Shown here piece by piece: positions 45,057-54,613 of a stretch of 64,000 nucleotides of DNA. The position numbers and the translations under genes are program-made. The DNA comes from Polyangium jinanense (lineage in GTDB: Bacteria; Myxococcota; Polyangia; Polyangiales; Polyangiaceae): assembly GCF_028435365.1 (NCBI RefSeq), contig NZ_JAGTJJ010000001.1:434001-498000 (forward strand). The letters are read 5' to 3'. The stretch's first letter is position 1, and each line of letters begins with the position of its first letter. Below the pieces are notes generated by a model. It was given only the letters and a program-made list of their open reading frames with translations. It searched no databases and was not told where the DNA came from.

Positions 45057-46580
45057 TCAGGACTCGACCTTCACCGGCGTCGCCTCGCTCCGGCCGAGGA
45101 TCGGCGCGAGGAGGACGTAAAGCGCGCCCGAGATGAAGAAACCCACGAACCAAGCATAGTTGTAGAGCTTCATCCAGATCGGAGCGACGGTCATGACCTT
45201 GCTCGTCCCGAGGAAACCCGGCAGGTTCGGCAGGATGCCCGCGAGCAGCGCGAGGATGGCCGCCGGATTGAAGCCGCCCCGATACCAGTACGAGCCCTCG
45301 CGGACGTAAAGCTGCACGAGGTCGAGCTTCGTTTTGCGGACGATGAAATAGTCCGCGATGAGGATCCCGCCGATCGCGCCGAGCAGCGCCGAATACCCGA
45401 CGAGCCACGTGAAGATGTACCCCGACGGGTCCGAAACGAGCCGCCAGGGCTGGATCAGGATGCCGATCACGCCCGTGATGAAACCGCCCGTCCGGAACGA
45501 GATGCCCTTCGGCCAGAGGTTCGCGAAATCATTCGCCGGGCTCACCACGTTCGCCGCGATGTTCGTCGCGAGCGTCGCAATACAAAGCGAGAAGAGCGCG
45601 ACCACGAGCAGGACCGGGCTCTTGAACTTCGTGAGGAGCACGACCGGGTCCCAGATGGTCTCGCCGTAAATCACTGCCGTCGCCGAGGTGACCGCCACGC
45701 CGATGAACGAATAAAGCCCCATCGTGGTGGGCAGGCCGAGCGCCTGCCCCACGACCTGATCCCGCTGCGAGTACGCATAACGCGTGAAATCGGGGATGTT
45801 CAGCGAAAGCGTAGCCCAGAAGCCGATCATGCCCGTGAGCGCGGGGAAGAAAAACGACCAGAACTGGCCCTCTTTCTTCCCGCCCGCGGAGAATGCCGAG
45901 GGCGTGTCGAGCATCGGGCCAAACCCGCCCGCCTTGCCATACGCCCACGCGAGCAGCGCGAGCCCGAGCGCGATGAGCAAGGGCGCCTTGATGTTCAGGA
46001 GGATCCGGATCGAATCGATCCCCTTGTGGATGACCCACATGTTGATCCCCCAGAAAAACAGGAAGCAAAGGAGCTGGGGGAGGCTGATGCCAAGGATTTC
46101 CGTGGGCGCGCTCTCCCACGAGGGGACGAAGACGGCGATGATCTTGAAAATCGCCCAGCCCCCGATCCACGCCTGGATCCCGAACCAGCCGCACGCGACG
46201 AGCGCGCGCAGGATCGCCGGGATGTTCGCGCCGAGAATGCCGAACGACGGGCGGCAATACACCGGGAATGGAATGCCGTATTTCGTGCCCGCGTGCGCAT
46301 TCAAGATCATCGGCAAGAGGACGATCGTGTTGCCGAGGAAGATCGTCACCACGGCCTGCCACCAGCTCATTCCCTCGGCGATGAGCGAGGAGGCGAGCAT
46401 GTACGTGGGCACGCAGGCCGACATGGAGATCCAGAGCGCGGCGATGTCCTTCATCGCCCACTTGCGCTGCTTGATCCGGGTCGGCTCGAGGTCGTGATTG
46501 ATGTAGGGCGAGACGATCTCGCCCTCGAGCTCGTGAATGTCACCCGAGACACGTACGGCGAGGCGAGCGTCGCTCATCAT
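45057..46580 (-). CDS. NCS1-family nucleobase transporter
   Basis: The 507-residue inner-membrane protein has about 12 helices and NCS1 text: NHDLEPTRIKQRKWAMKDIAALWIS, GNTIVLLPMILNAHAGTKYGIPFPV, FSLCIATLATNIAANVVSPANDF and GGILIADYFIVRK. NCS1 carriers move uracil, thymine, allantoin, hydantoins or cytosine with H+ or Na+. As the last gene of the pyrimidine breakdown operon, uracil/thymine uptake is the natural inference. Two ATG codons lie at 46580 and 46577. Confidence 0.92.
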   Translation of the reverse strand: MMSDARLAVRVSGDIHELEGEIVSPYINHDLEPTRIKQRKWAMKDIAALWISMSACVPTYMLASSLIAEGMSWWQAVVTIFLGNTIVLLPMILNAHAGTKYGIPFPVYCRPSFGILGANIPAILRALVACGWFGIQAWIGGWAIFKIIAVFVPSWESAPTEILGISLPQLLCFLFFWGINMWVIHKGIDSIRILLNIKAPLLIALGLALLAWAYGKAGGFGPMLDTPSAFSAGGKKEGQFWSFFFPALTGMIGFWATLSLNIPDFTRYAYSQRDQVVGQALGLPTTMGLYSFIGVAVTSATAVIYGETIWDPVVLLTKFKSPVLLVVALFSLCIATLATNIAANVVSPANDFANLWPKGISFRTGGFITGVIGILIQPWRLVSDPSGYIFTWLVGYSALLGAIGGILIADYFIVRKTKLDLVQLYVREGSYWYRGGFNPAAILALLAGILPNLPGFLGTSKVMTVAPIWMKLYNYAWFVGFFISGALYVLLAPILGRSEATPVKVES

Positions 46581-46612
46581 GGAGGGAACCCCCGATTTGG
46601 TAGGATCAGCCG

Positions 46613-47998
46613 TTACCGCTTGGCGCGCTCGATCTCCGTGACGTGAAGCCCGCCGGGTACGAAATCGGCGCCGCGCTGGACGCGGTCGTTCCAGGTCTCG
46701 TGCGGTTTGTCCGAGGACACTTCCTTCATCGTGATGCAGCCCGAGACGGGGCAAACGAGCTGGCAAAGATTGCAGCCGATGCACTCCTCCTCGTCCACAA
46801 ACGGCACGCGCGCGCCCGGCGTCCCGCCCTTCGCCGTGACCGCGCGGTCCGGGATGAGCTTGGGGATATGCGTATGCCCGGCCTTGCGCGCCTGCTCCTC
46901 CGTGCGGCCAGGCAGGTGGATGCACTGGTGCGCGCCATCCATGCAGGCCGTGTAACAGAGCTGGCAGCCGATGCATTTGTCGGTCGAGATGTCCGCGACG
47001 ACGCGATACCCGAGGTCGAGATCGCCCCAGTTCTTGTATTGCTGCGCCGCCTGGCCCCGGAGCTCGAGGACTGATTTCAGGCCCTTCGAATCGAGGAAAT
47101 CGTTCAGGCCCTCGATCATGTCCTCGACGATGCGGTAGCCATAATGCATGACCGCCGTGCAGACCTGCACGCTCGTGCACCCGAGCGCGATGAACTCGGC
47201 CGCGTCGCGCCAGTTCGAGATGCCGCCAATGCCCGAGATCGGCAGCTTCGCGACGTACGGATGCCGCGTCAACTCGCCGACCATGTGCAGCGCGACGGGC
47301 TTGACCGCCGGGCCACAATAACCGCCGTTCGTCGAGGCGTCGCCGACGCGCGGCAGCGGCACCATGCGGTCGAGGTCGATGCCCATGATCGACTTGATCG
47401 TGTTGATCAAGCTGATCCCGTGCGCCCCCGATTCGAGCACCGCCTCGCCCGGCTCGACGATGTCCGTCACGTTCGGGCTCAGCTTGACGATGACCGGCTT
47501 CGTCGCGAATTCGACGGCCCAGCGCGCGATCTCCCGGAGCACCTTCGGCTCCGAGCTCACGGCCGAGCCCATGCCGCGCTCGCACATGCCGTGCGGACAG
47601 CCGAAATTGAGCTCATGGCCGTCCGAGCCCGCCTCCTCGGCGCGCTGGATGATCTCCTTCCACTCCTCCTTCGTCTCGACCATGAGCGAAGTGATGACGG
47701 CGTGGTTCGGATACCGGCGCTTGACCTCGCGAATCTCGCGCAGGTTCACCTCGAGCGGCCGGTCCGTGATGAGCTCGATGTTGTTGAGGCCCATCATGCG
47801 CGTATTGCCGTAATCGATGCCGCCGAACCGGCTCGACACGTTGACGATCGGATTGCCGAGCGTCTTCCAGACGGCGCCGCCCCAGCCGGCGTCGAACGCG
47901 CGCATGACCTGGTCGCCCGTATTCGTGGGCGGCGCCGAGGCGAGCCAGAACGGGTTCGGGCTCTTGATACCCGCGAAATCAATCGATAGATCTGCCAT
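46613..47998 (-). CDS. preA: Dihydropyrimidine dehydrogenase subunit PreA
   Basis: The 461-residue subunit reduces uracil or thymine to the dihydro form with electrons from PreT. The FMN barrel is at the N-terminus (KSPNPFWLASAPPTNTGDQV, DGHELNFGCPHGMCERGMG, VKLSPNVTDI). The active-site Cys is in NFGCPHGMC. The C-terminal part holds a two-cluster ferredoxin domain, CIGCQLCYTACMDGAHQC and CIGCNLCQLVCPVSGC. It starts three bases after preT. Confidence 0.95.
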   Translation of the reverse strand: MADLSIDFAGIKSPNPFWLASAPPTNTGDQVMRAFDAGWGGAVWKTLGNPIVNVSSRFGGIDYGNTRMMGLNNIELITDRPLEVNLREIREVKRRYPNHAVITSLMVETKEEWKEIIQRAEEAGSDGHELNFGCPHGMCERGMGSAVSSEPKVLREIARWAVEFATKPVIVKLSPNVTDIVEPGEAVLESGAHGISLINTIKSIMGIDLDRMVPLPRVGDASTNGGYCGPAVKPVALHMVGELTRHPYVAKLPISGIGGISNWRDAAEFIALGCTSVQVCTAVMHYGYRIVEDMIEGLNDFLDSKGLKSVLELRGQAAQQYKNWGDLDLGYRVVADISTDKCIGCQLCYTACMDGAHQCIHLPGRTEEQARKAGHTHIPKLIPDRAVTAKGGTPGARVPFVDEEECIGCNLCQLVCPVSGCITMKEVSSDKPHETWNDRVQRGADFVPGGLHVTEIERAKR

Positions 47999-48001
47999 GT
48001 C

Positions 48002-49357
48002 TCAGGCTCCCACGCCCATGAGGAACGCGTGCATGCTCGTGACCGCGATCTTCGCCTCGGCGACCGCGTTCACGACCTCCTTGCCGCCGTTGACGCAATC
48101 GCCGGCGCTCCAGACCTTGGGGTTTCCGGTGCGATGGGTCTTCGGATCGACGATGACCCGGCCGCGCGTGTCGAGCTCGACGCCCGGGAACGAGCGCGCG
48201 ACCTCGGTCGCCCGGCTCTGGCCGACCGCGACGACCACGAGGTCCGCACGCAGGTCCTCCTCGGTGCCGGGGACAGGCTTTTTGTCCTCGGTCCGGACCA
48301 CGCGGACGCCCGTGACCTTGCCCATGTTGTCCCGTAAAACCGCGACCGGCGAGCGCTCGCAGAGGACCTTCATGCCGTCGACGCGGCCGCTCGCAAGCTC
48401 GTGCTCGTAGGCCGAGAGCTCGTGGTCGCCGCCGCGGTAGAGCATGGTCGCGTCGATGCCGAGCAATGCAAGCTCGTGCGCGACGTCGACGGCCGTGTTG
48501 CCGCCGCCGACGATGATCACCCGATCGACGCCTTTGAAGCGAAGCGTCGGGTCGGCCTTGAGCCGCTCGATGAGGTGCGTCGCGCCAACCACGCCGCCGC
48601 CGTCCTCGCCGGGGATCTTGAGGCGCGAATCCGGACCGAGGCCGAGGCCGAGGAGGACCGCGTCGTATTGCTGGAGCAGCGTCGCGACCGAGACCTCCTC
48701 GGGCGAGCCCGAGACGGGGACGATCTCCACGCCCTGATAAAGCTCGACATTGCCGAGCGAGAGCACCCACGTGATCTCCGTGAGCGCCTCCTCGACCTTC
48801 ATCTTGTACGGGGCGATGCCGAGCGTATTGAGCCCGCCCGGCAGGAGCTTCTTCTCGTAAATGGCCACCTCGTGCCCTTCGAGCGCGAGCCAGCCGGCCG
48901 CCGCAATGGACGCCGGGCCCGCGCCGACGAGCGCGACGCGTTTGCCCGTCGGCGCCTTGGGCTTGAAGAGCTGCGGATCCTCGGCGAGCGCTTTCTCCAC
49001 CGCATATCGCTGGAGCCGGCCGATCTTGATCGGATCGCGGTGCCAATCATTGTAGACGCAGGCGCCGGCGCAGAGGACCTCCACCGGACAAACCTGGCCG
49101 CACGACTTGCCGAGCAGGTTCTGCGTGAGAATGGTGCGCGCCGCGCCCTTGACGTTGCCCGTGCCGATCTTCCGGATGAACGTGGGGATGTCGATCGCGG
49201 TCGGGCACGCCTTGATGCAGGGCGCGTCGACGCAATACAAGCAGCGATTCGCCTCGGCGATGGCCTCGGCATCCTCGTACGGCGGCTTCTTGTCCTCGTA
49301 AAGGACCTCGAGCCGGTCCCCCTCGACGTCCGGGATGTGCGGCGAATGATGGCTCAT
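48002..49357 (-). CDS. preT: Dihydropyrimidine dehydrogenase subunit PreT
   Basis: The 451-residue flavoprotein takes electrons from NAD(P)H and passes them to PreA. It has an N-terminal Fe-S segment (CLYCVDAPCIKACPTAIDIP, CGQVCPVEVLCAGAC), an FAD-binding VALVGAGPASIAAAGWLA and an NAD(P)-binding VIIVGGGNTAVDVA, ending with VWSAGDCVNGGKEVVNAVAE. The layout is that of GltB-small/PreT-type reductases. It overlaps hydA by four bases (ATGA). Confidence 0.94.
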   Translation of the reverse strand: MSHHSPHIPDVEGDRLEVLYEDKKPPYEDAEAIAEANRCLYCVDAPCIKACPTAIDIPTFIRKIGTGNVKGAARTILTQNLLGKSCGQVCPVEVLCAGACVYNDWHRDPIKIGRLQRYAVEKALAEDPQLFKPKAPTGKRVALVGAGPASIAAAGWLALEGHEVAIYEKKLLPGGLNTLGIAPYKMKVEEALTEITWVLSLGNVELYQGVEIVPVSGSPEEVSVATLLQQYDAVLLGLGLGPDSRLKIPGEDGGGVVGATHLIERLKADPTLRFKGVDRVIIVGGGNTAVDVAHELALLGIDATMLYRGGDHELSAYEHELASGRVDGMKVLCERSPVAVLRDNMGKVTGVRVVRTEDKKPVPGTEEDLRADLVVVAVGQSRATEVARSFPGVELDTRGRVIVDPKTHRTGNPKVWSAGDCVNGGKEVVNAVAEAKIAVTSMHAFLMGVGA

Positions 49358-50760
49358 CGAAGCTCCCTTGCGGCAGCCGGCGCCTCGAGCTTGCGCGGGA
49401 GATAACGCCCCGCGCCGCGCACGACGTCGAGCTTGCCGTCCTTGTATTGGACGCGGCCGTGGACGATGGTGTGGCTCACCTTGCCCTTGACCTCGAATCC
49501 CTCGAAGATGTTGCGATCGCAGCGGTGGTGGTGCGTCTTCGCCGAGATGACGCTCGACCCCTTCGGATCGAAGACCACGAGATCGGCGTCCGCGCCCGGC
49601 ACGATCGCGCCCTTGCGCGGATAGAGGCCGAAGATCTTCGCGGGCTGCGTGGAGAAGAGATCGACGAAGCGGTTCACGTCGATGTGGCCGCCGAGCACGC
49701 CGTAGGTCCAGAGCAGACCGAGGCGATTCTCGATGCCCGCCGCGCCGTTCGGGATCTTCGTGAAATTGTCCCGGCCCATGTCCTTCTGGCCGACCTGATT
49801 GAAGGGGCAATGGTCCGTCGCGACCACCTGGATGAGCCCCGAAGCGATGCCCGCCCAGAGCGCCTCCTGGTGGCCCTTCGGCCGGATCGGCGGGCTCATG
49901 ACGTACGCCGCGCCCTCGAAATCGGGTTTGTCGTAGACCGAGTCGTCGAGGATGAGGTATTGCGGGCACGTCTCGGCCATGACGAGCTGGCCACGCCGGC
50001 GCGCGTCGGTGACGGCGTCGAGCGCCTCGCGACACGTGAGGTGGACGATGTAAATGGGCTCGCCGATCATACGCGCCATCATGATCGCGCGGTTCGTGGC
50101 CTCGCCCTCGACGGGCGCGGGGCGCGAGAGGGCGTGGTATTTCGGCTCGAGTTTGCCCTCGGCCACGAGCTTCTTCTGCAAAGCAACGACGATGTCGCCG
50201 TGCTCGGCGTGCACCGTGACGAGCGCGCCGAGGTCCTTCGCGGTCTGCATGACCTGGATGAGCTCGACGTCGTCGACGCCGATCGCGCCGCGATAGGCCA
50301 TGAACGTCTTGAAGGAGGGAATGCCCTCCTCGCGGACGCACTGCTCCATCTCGGACTTCGTGCGGTCGCCCCACCAGGTGACCGCCATGTGGAAGGCATA
50401 ATCGGCGACGGCCTTCTTCGCCTTCTCCTTCCACATGGCTAGGCCGTCGAGCAAATGCTGGCCACGCGCCGGGATGACGAAATCGATGATCGACGTGGTA
50501 CCGCCGGCGACGCCCGCCGCGGTGCCCGTCTCGAAATCGTCGGAGCTCTCCGTCCCCATGAACGGCAGCTCCATGTGCACGTGCGCGTCGATGCCGCCCG
50601 GGAAGACGAGCTGGCCCGAGGCGTCGATGACGACGTCGTCCGCGCCCTGCTTCACGAGCCCGGACCCGACCGCCACGATCTTGTCGCCATCGCAATATAC
50701 GTCACCGACAAACTTATCGGAGGCGGTGACGATCTCGCCGTTCTTGATCAGGATGCCCAT
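49354..50760 (-). CDS. hydA: Dihydropyrimidinase (D-hydantoinase)
   Basis: The 468-residue amidohydrolase opens dihydrouracil/dihydrothymine to N-carbamoyl-beta-amino acid. Zinc ligands are seen in GGIDAHVHMELPFMG, the bridging lysine (carboxylated) in FKTFMAYRG, and others in TVHAEHGD, IYIVHLTC and VVATDHCPF. Length is normal for the family. It lies between the amidohydrolase gene (24-base gap) and preT (ATGA overlap). Confidence 0.95.
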   Translation of the reverse strand: MGILIKNGEIVTASDKFVGDVYCDGDKIVAVGSGLVKQGADDVVIDASGQLVFPGGIDAHVHMELPFMGTESSDDFETGTAAGVAGGTTSIIDFVIPARGQHLLDGLAMWKEKAKKAVADYAFHMAVTWWGDRTKSEMEQCVREEGIPSFKTFMAYRGAIGVDDVELIQVMQTAKDLGALVTVHAEHGDIVVALQKKLVAEGKLEPKYHALSRPAPVEGEATNRAIMMARMIGEPIYIVHLTCREALDAVTDARRRGQLVMAETCPQYLILDDSVYDKPDFEGAAYVMSPPIRPKGHQEALWAGIASGLIQVVATDHCPFNQVGQKDMGRDNFTKIPNGAAGIENRLGLLWTYGVLGGHIDVNRFVDLFSTQPAKIFGLYPRKGAIVPGADADLVVFDPKGSSVISAKTHHHRCDRNIFEGFEVKGKVSHTIVHGRVQYKDGKLDVVRGAGRYLPRKLEAPAAARELR

Positions 50761-50784
50761 CTCGTCCTCCCGAACGCCCCTCGA

Positions 50785-51660
50785 TCAGGGCAAGAGCTTG
50801 ACCATGTCCTCGTACGTCTCGGGCCTGCGGTCGCGATAGAACTGCCAGGTGCGACGCACCTCCTCGATCACGTCGAGGTCCATCTCCGCGACGACGAGCT
50901 CGTCACGATCCTCGCTTCCGACGGCGAGGAAATTGCCCCGCGGATCGCAGAAATAGCTCGTCCCGTAGAACTTGCCGATGTTCCACGGCGCCTCGGTGCC
51001 GACGCGGTTACTCGCCGCGATGTAATACCCGTTCGCCACGGCGTGCGCGGGCTGCTCGAGCTTCCAGAGGTACTGGGACAAACCGGCCACGGTCGCCGAG
51101 GGGTTGAAGACGATCTCGGCGCCGTTCAGGCCGAGAAGTCGCGCGCCCTCCGGGAAATGGCGGTCGTAGCAGATGTAGACGCCGATCTTCGCGTACCGCG
51201 TCTGGAACGTGGGATAGCCGAGGTTGCCCGGCTTGAAGAAGTACTTCTCCCAGAAGCCGTTCGTCTGCGGGATGTGGTTTTTCCGGTACTTGCCGAGATA
51301 CGTCCCGTCCGCGTCGATGACGGCGGCCGTGTTGTAATACACGCCGGCCTGCTCCCGCTCGTAGACGGGAATGATCATCGCCATCTGGTACTTCTTCGCG
51401 TACTCGGTGAGCCGCTGGACCGTGGGGCCGTTCGGGACCGCCTCGGCCGTGTCGCACCATTTCGCGTCCTGCGAGGGGCAGAAATACGGGGTGTTGAAGA
51501 CCTCCTGCAAGCAGAGGATCTGCACGCCCTTCTTGCCCGCCTCCTCGATGTACGGGAGGTGCTTCTCGAACATCGCGTCGCGGATCTGGAGGACCGAGGC
51601 GCCCGGATCATTGAGCGCGTTCGAGCACTGGATGAGCCCGCCGATGACTTTCCTGGCCAT
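50785..51660 (-). CDS. Beta-ureidopropionase-type carbamoyl amidohydrolase
   Basis: The 291-residue nitrilase-superfamily enzyme hydrolyses N-carbamoyl-beta-alanine (or -beta-aminoisobutyrate) to the amino acid, CO2 and ammonia. The catalytic triad is visible: Glu in LCLQEVFN, Lys in LGKYRKNHIP, Cys in YICYDRHFPEG. The start ATG 51660 overlaps the mmsA stop by one base (TAATG). Position in the operon supports the substrate. Confidence 0.93.
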   Translation of the reverse strand: MARKVIGGLIQCSNALNDPGASVLQIRDAMFEKHLPYIEEAGKKGVQILCLQEVFNTPYFCPSQDAKWCDTAEAVPNGPTVQRLTEYAKKYQMAMIIPVYEREQAGVYYNTAAVIDADGTYLGKYRKNHIPQTNGFWEKYFFKPGNLGYPTFQTRYAKIGVYICYDRHFPEGARLLGLNGAEIVFNPSATVAGLSQYLWKLEQPAHAVANGYYIAASNRVGTEAPWNIGKFYGTSYFCDPRGNFLAVGSEDRDELVVAEMDLDVIEEVRRTWQFYRDRRPETYEDMVKLLP

Positions 51661-53108
51661 TAGAACCACCTCTCGATGACGATCTTGCGCTCGGTGTAGA
51701 AATCGATGCCAGCCGATCCGTGCGCCTTCGTGTCGCCGAAGAGGCTCGCCTTCTGGCCACCGAACGGGAAGAACGACATGGGCGCAGCGACGCCGATGTT
51801 CACGCCGACCATGCCCGCCTCGACGCGGGCACCGAACTCGCGCGCGGCCTTGCCGTTCGTCGTGTAGATGCTCGCCGCGTTGCCGAATTCGCTCGCGTTC
51901 GCGAGCCGGATCGCCTCGTCGAGGTCCTTCGCACGCATGAACGAAGCCACCGGCCCGAAGATCTCCTCGCGGCCGATCACCATGTCGGGGCGCACGTCCT
52001 CGAAGATCGTCGGCCCGATCCAGTTGCCGTCCGGGAGGCCCGGGACGGTCGCGTTGCGGCCGTCGAGCACGAGCTTCGCGCCCTCCTGCAGGCCCTTCTC
52101 GATGTACGAGAGGACGCGGTCCTTGTGCGCCCGCGAGATGACGGGGCCGAGCGTGGTGGCCGGGTCCTTGCCGTCGCCGAGCACGATCTTCTTCGCGTAC
52201 GCGACGAAGAGGTCACGCACGCGCTCGTACGCGTCGCCGACGGGGACGATCACGCTGCCCGCGAGACAGCGCTGGCCCGCGCAGCCGTAGCAGGACTCGA
52301 CCGCGTTCTGCACCGCGCGCTCCATGTCCGCGTCGGGCATGATCACGATGAAATTCTTGGCGCCGCCGAGCGCCTGGACGCGCTTGCCGGTCTCGCCGCA
52401 CTTCCGGTAGACGATCTTCGCGACGTTCGAGGAGCCGACGAAGGAGACGCCCTTCACGTCCGGGTGCTCGCAGATCGCCTCGACGACCTCACGGCCGCCG
52501 TTCACCAGGTTCACGACGCCGTTCGGCAGGCCGATCTGCTGGATGAGCTCGAAGATGCGGCGCTGCGAGAGCGGCACCTGCTCACTCGGTTTGAGCACGA
52601 ACGTGTTGCCCGTGGCGATCGCGTACGGGAGGAACCAGAGCGGCACCATCGGCGGAAAGTTGAACGGCGTGATCGCCGCGAAGACGCCGAGCGGCTGGCG
52701 CAGGACTTTCGAGTCGATGCCCGAGGCGACGTCCTCGAGGTTCTGCCCCATGAGCAAGGACGGGGTGCCACACGCGTGCTCGACGTTCTCGATGCCGCGA
52801 CCGAAATCGTTGAACGACTCGGCGAACGTCTTGCCATGCTCGCTCGTGCAGATGTTCGCGATCTCCTCGCGGTGCTGGTCGAAGAGGCTCTTCAGCTTGA
52901 AGAGGTACCGCGCGCGCTGCACCGGCGGGACGGCGCGCCACGCAGGGAACGCAGCCTTGGCCGCCTGCACCGCGGCGTCGACGTCGGCCGAGGTCGAGAG
53001 CGGGACCTTGGCAAGCACCTCCCCGGTCGCGGGATTCTTCACGTCGAGCAACGTGGTGCCCGCAGAAGCAACCCAGGCGCCGTTGATGAAGTTCTCGAGC
53101 ACGCGCAT
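51660..53108 (-). CDS. mmsA: Methylmalonate-semialdehyde dehydrogenase (CoA-acylating)
   Basis: The 482-residue ALDH6 enzyme oxidises malonate or methylmalonate semialdehyde to acetyl- or propionyl-CoA with loss of CO2. Motifs: ITPFNFPPMVPLWFLPYAIA, VSFVGSSNVAKIVY, and the nucleophile in CYGCAGQRCLAGS. It has the family's MRVLENFINGAWV start and ERKIVIERWF end. GGAGGAGG precedes the start by about 11 bases. First gene of the six-gene pyrimidine breakdown operon, it handles the semialdehyde formed after transamination of beta-alanine or beta-aminoisobutyrate; the transaminase is not in the window. Confidence 0.94.
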   Translation of the reverse strand: MRVLENFINGAWVASAGTTLLDVKNPATGEVLAKVPLSTSADVDAAVQAAKAAFPAWRAVPPVQRARYLFKLKSLFDQHREEIANICTSEHGKTFAESFNDFGRGIENVEHACGTPSLLMGQNLEDVASGIDSKVLRQPLGVFAAITPFNFPPMVPLWFLPYAIATGNTFVLKPSEQVPLSQRRIFELIQQIGLPNGVVNLVNGGREVVEAICEHPDVKGVSFVGSSNVAKIVYRKCGETGKRVQALGGAKNFIVIMPDADMERAVQNAVESCYGCAGQRCLAGSVIVPVGDAYERVRDLFVAYAKKIVLGDGKDPATTLGPVISRAHKDRVLSYIEKGLQEGAKLVLDGRNATVPGLPDGNWIGPTIFEDVRPDMVIGREEIFGPVASFMRAKDLDEAIRLANASEFGNAASIYTTNGKAAREFGARVEAGMVGVNIGVAAPMSFFPFGGQKASLFGDTKAHGSAGIDFYTERKIVIERWF

Positions 53109-53206
53109 AAAACGACGATCCTCCTCCTGACGTGGGCCTTTCGCCCTTCCCCCCTCGCGCGCGCCACCTCCGCCCCGACGGGGGCAGAGCGAGACGCGCC
53201 GAGCAC

Positions 53207-53220
53207 AATCAACCGTGATT
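53207..53220. promoter_or_regulatory. Inverted repeat in the mmsA/PAS-STAS control region
   Basis: AATCA-ACCG-TGATT is a 5-bp inverted repeat in the 260-base divergent gap 53109-53368, about 100 bases before mmsA. It is an AT-rich island in GC-rich DNA and may be an operator or promoter part. No other clear signal is seen. Confidence 0.3.
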
Positions 53221-53368
53221 TTCTCCCCGCGACAAGGCCCAAGGGCGAACACGGGCACGGCCGCAACGTATGCCGCCCCGCGTCGTCGCGAGAGGCACGG
53301 TTCGGGCGCACGCAGCGCGGCAGGAGCGCTTGCGAGCGCGACCAGGATGCTCTTACGCTGGGCCCTAC

Positions 53369-54613
53369 ATGTCGGGAGCCGAAGTTTCCGCGTTCCGACG
53401 GGCGATGCTGCAACGGCGCCCCGACGTCCTTGCACGCCTCGTGGATACGGCCGCGGATCCCGCGTCATCCGAGCTCGGCGAGGTGCCGCCGTCGTTCCGC
53501 GCCGAGCTCGACGCGAGCTTCGACGCATGGCTCGACGGCCTGGAAAAACCGGCGGCGGACCTGGCAGAAACGTGGGCCTCGCGCCTGGGCGAAGACGCCC
53601 AGACGCGCGGCTGGAACGAGCGCAGGGTGCTCATCTGGCTCGAACGTATCGGCCAAGCGATGCTCGAAGCAGCGCTCGACGCGGTGGAAGAGGGCGTGCC
53701 GGGCGCGGACGTGGGCGCGCGGCGGGTCGTCGGCGCGATGAACACGGCCGCGGCCGCGTTCAATCGAGCGTTCCGGGTGAAAGCGGAGGAAGCGGCGAAA
53801 CGTGCGGCGGTGCTCCGCTCGGTCGCGGAGAACGCACCCGACGGGATCGGCATCGCCAAACCCGATGGGTCGGTGATGTACGCGAACCCGGCGTTCTGCA
53901 CGATGATGGGCTCGGAAGAGGCCAGCCGCGGGCACTTCGCGGATTTCGTGCACCCGGACGAGGGCCCGAAGCTCGCGCAGATCGCCGAGGTCGCAGAGCA
54001 CGTGGGGCACTGGGACGGACACCTCCGGTACAAGCGCGCCGACGGGACGTCGTTCAACGCGCGGCTCAAGGCGTTCCGCGTGAAGTCGGCGAACGGCGAG
54101 ACGATCGCGCGGTGCGTGCTCGTGCGCGATGCGACGCCGGAAGAGCGGTCCGAGGAGCAGCGGCGCGCGCTCGAAGAGGAGATACAAAGGGCGCAAGCCG
54201 AGGCGCTGCGGGAGCTCGCCGCGCCGCTTCTGCCGCTCGCCGAAGGGGTCCTGGCGATGCCACTCGTCGGCTCGCTCGACGCCGCGCGGACGCCGCGGAT
54301 CATCGAGTTGATGCTCGAAGGGATCACGCGGACAGGCGCGGGGCACGTGATCGTGGACATCACGGGCGTGCCGGTGGTGGACGCGGAGGTGGCCGAGTCG
54401 ATCGTGCGCGCGGCGAGAGCCGCCGAGCTCGTCGGCGCGGAGGTGGTCCTGACGGGCGTGCGAGGCGCGGTGGCGAAGACGCTGGTCGATCTCGACGTGG
54501 ATCTCGGCGGCATGGATACGTGGAGCACGCTGCGCGCGGGCGTGGCGCACGCGATCGGGCACGAGCGGCAGAAGCGGCGGCAGATGCGCCGAGGGGCGGG
54601 ACCTCTGCGATGA
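53369..54613 (+). CDS. PAS-STAS (RsbR-like) protein 1
   Basis: The 414-residue cytoplasmic protein has an N-terminal helical domain (about 1-150), a PAS domain (ENAPDGIGIAKPDGSVMYANPAF; about 160-270), a coiled-coil linker and a C-terminal STAS domain (VIVDITGVPVVDAEVAESIVRAA, AEVVLTGVRGAVAKTL). This is the architecture of RsbR-type stressosome proteins. The residue after VVD, where RsbR/RsbS carry the phosphorylated Thr/Ser, is Ala; the Thr in LTG is kept. Start ATG 53369 is chosen. It overlaps the next gene by four bases. Confidence 0.82.
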   Translation: MSGAEVSAFRRAMLQRRPDVLARLVDTAADPASSELGEVPPSFRAELDASFDAWLDGLEKPAADLAETWASRLGEDAQTRGWNERRVLIWLERIGQAMLEAALDAVEEGVPGADVGARRVVGAMNTAAAAFNRAFRVKAEEAAKRAAVLRSVAENAPDGIGIAKPDGSVMYANPAFCTMMGSEEASRGHFADFVHPDEGPKLAQIAEVAEHVGHWDGHLRYKRADGTSFNARLKAFRVKSANGETIARCVLVRDATPEERSEEQRRALEEEIQRAQAEALRELAAPLLPLAEGVLAMPLVGSLDAARTPRIIELMLEGITRTGAGHVIVDITGVPVVDAEVAESIVRAARAAELVGAEVVLTGVRGAVAKTLVDLDVDLGGMDTWSTLRAGVAHAIGHERQKRRQMRRGAGPLR

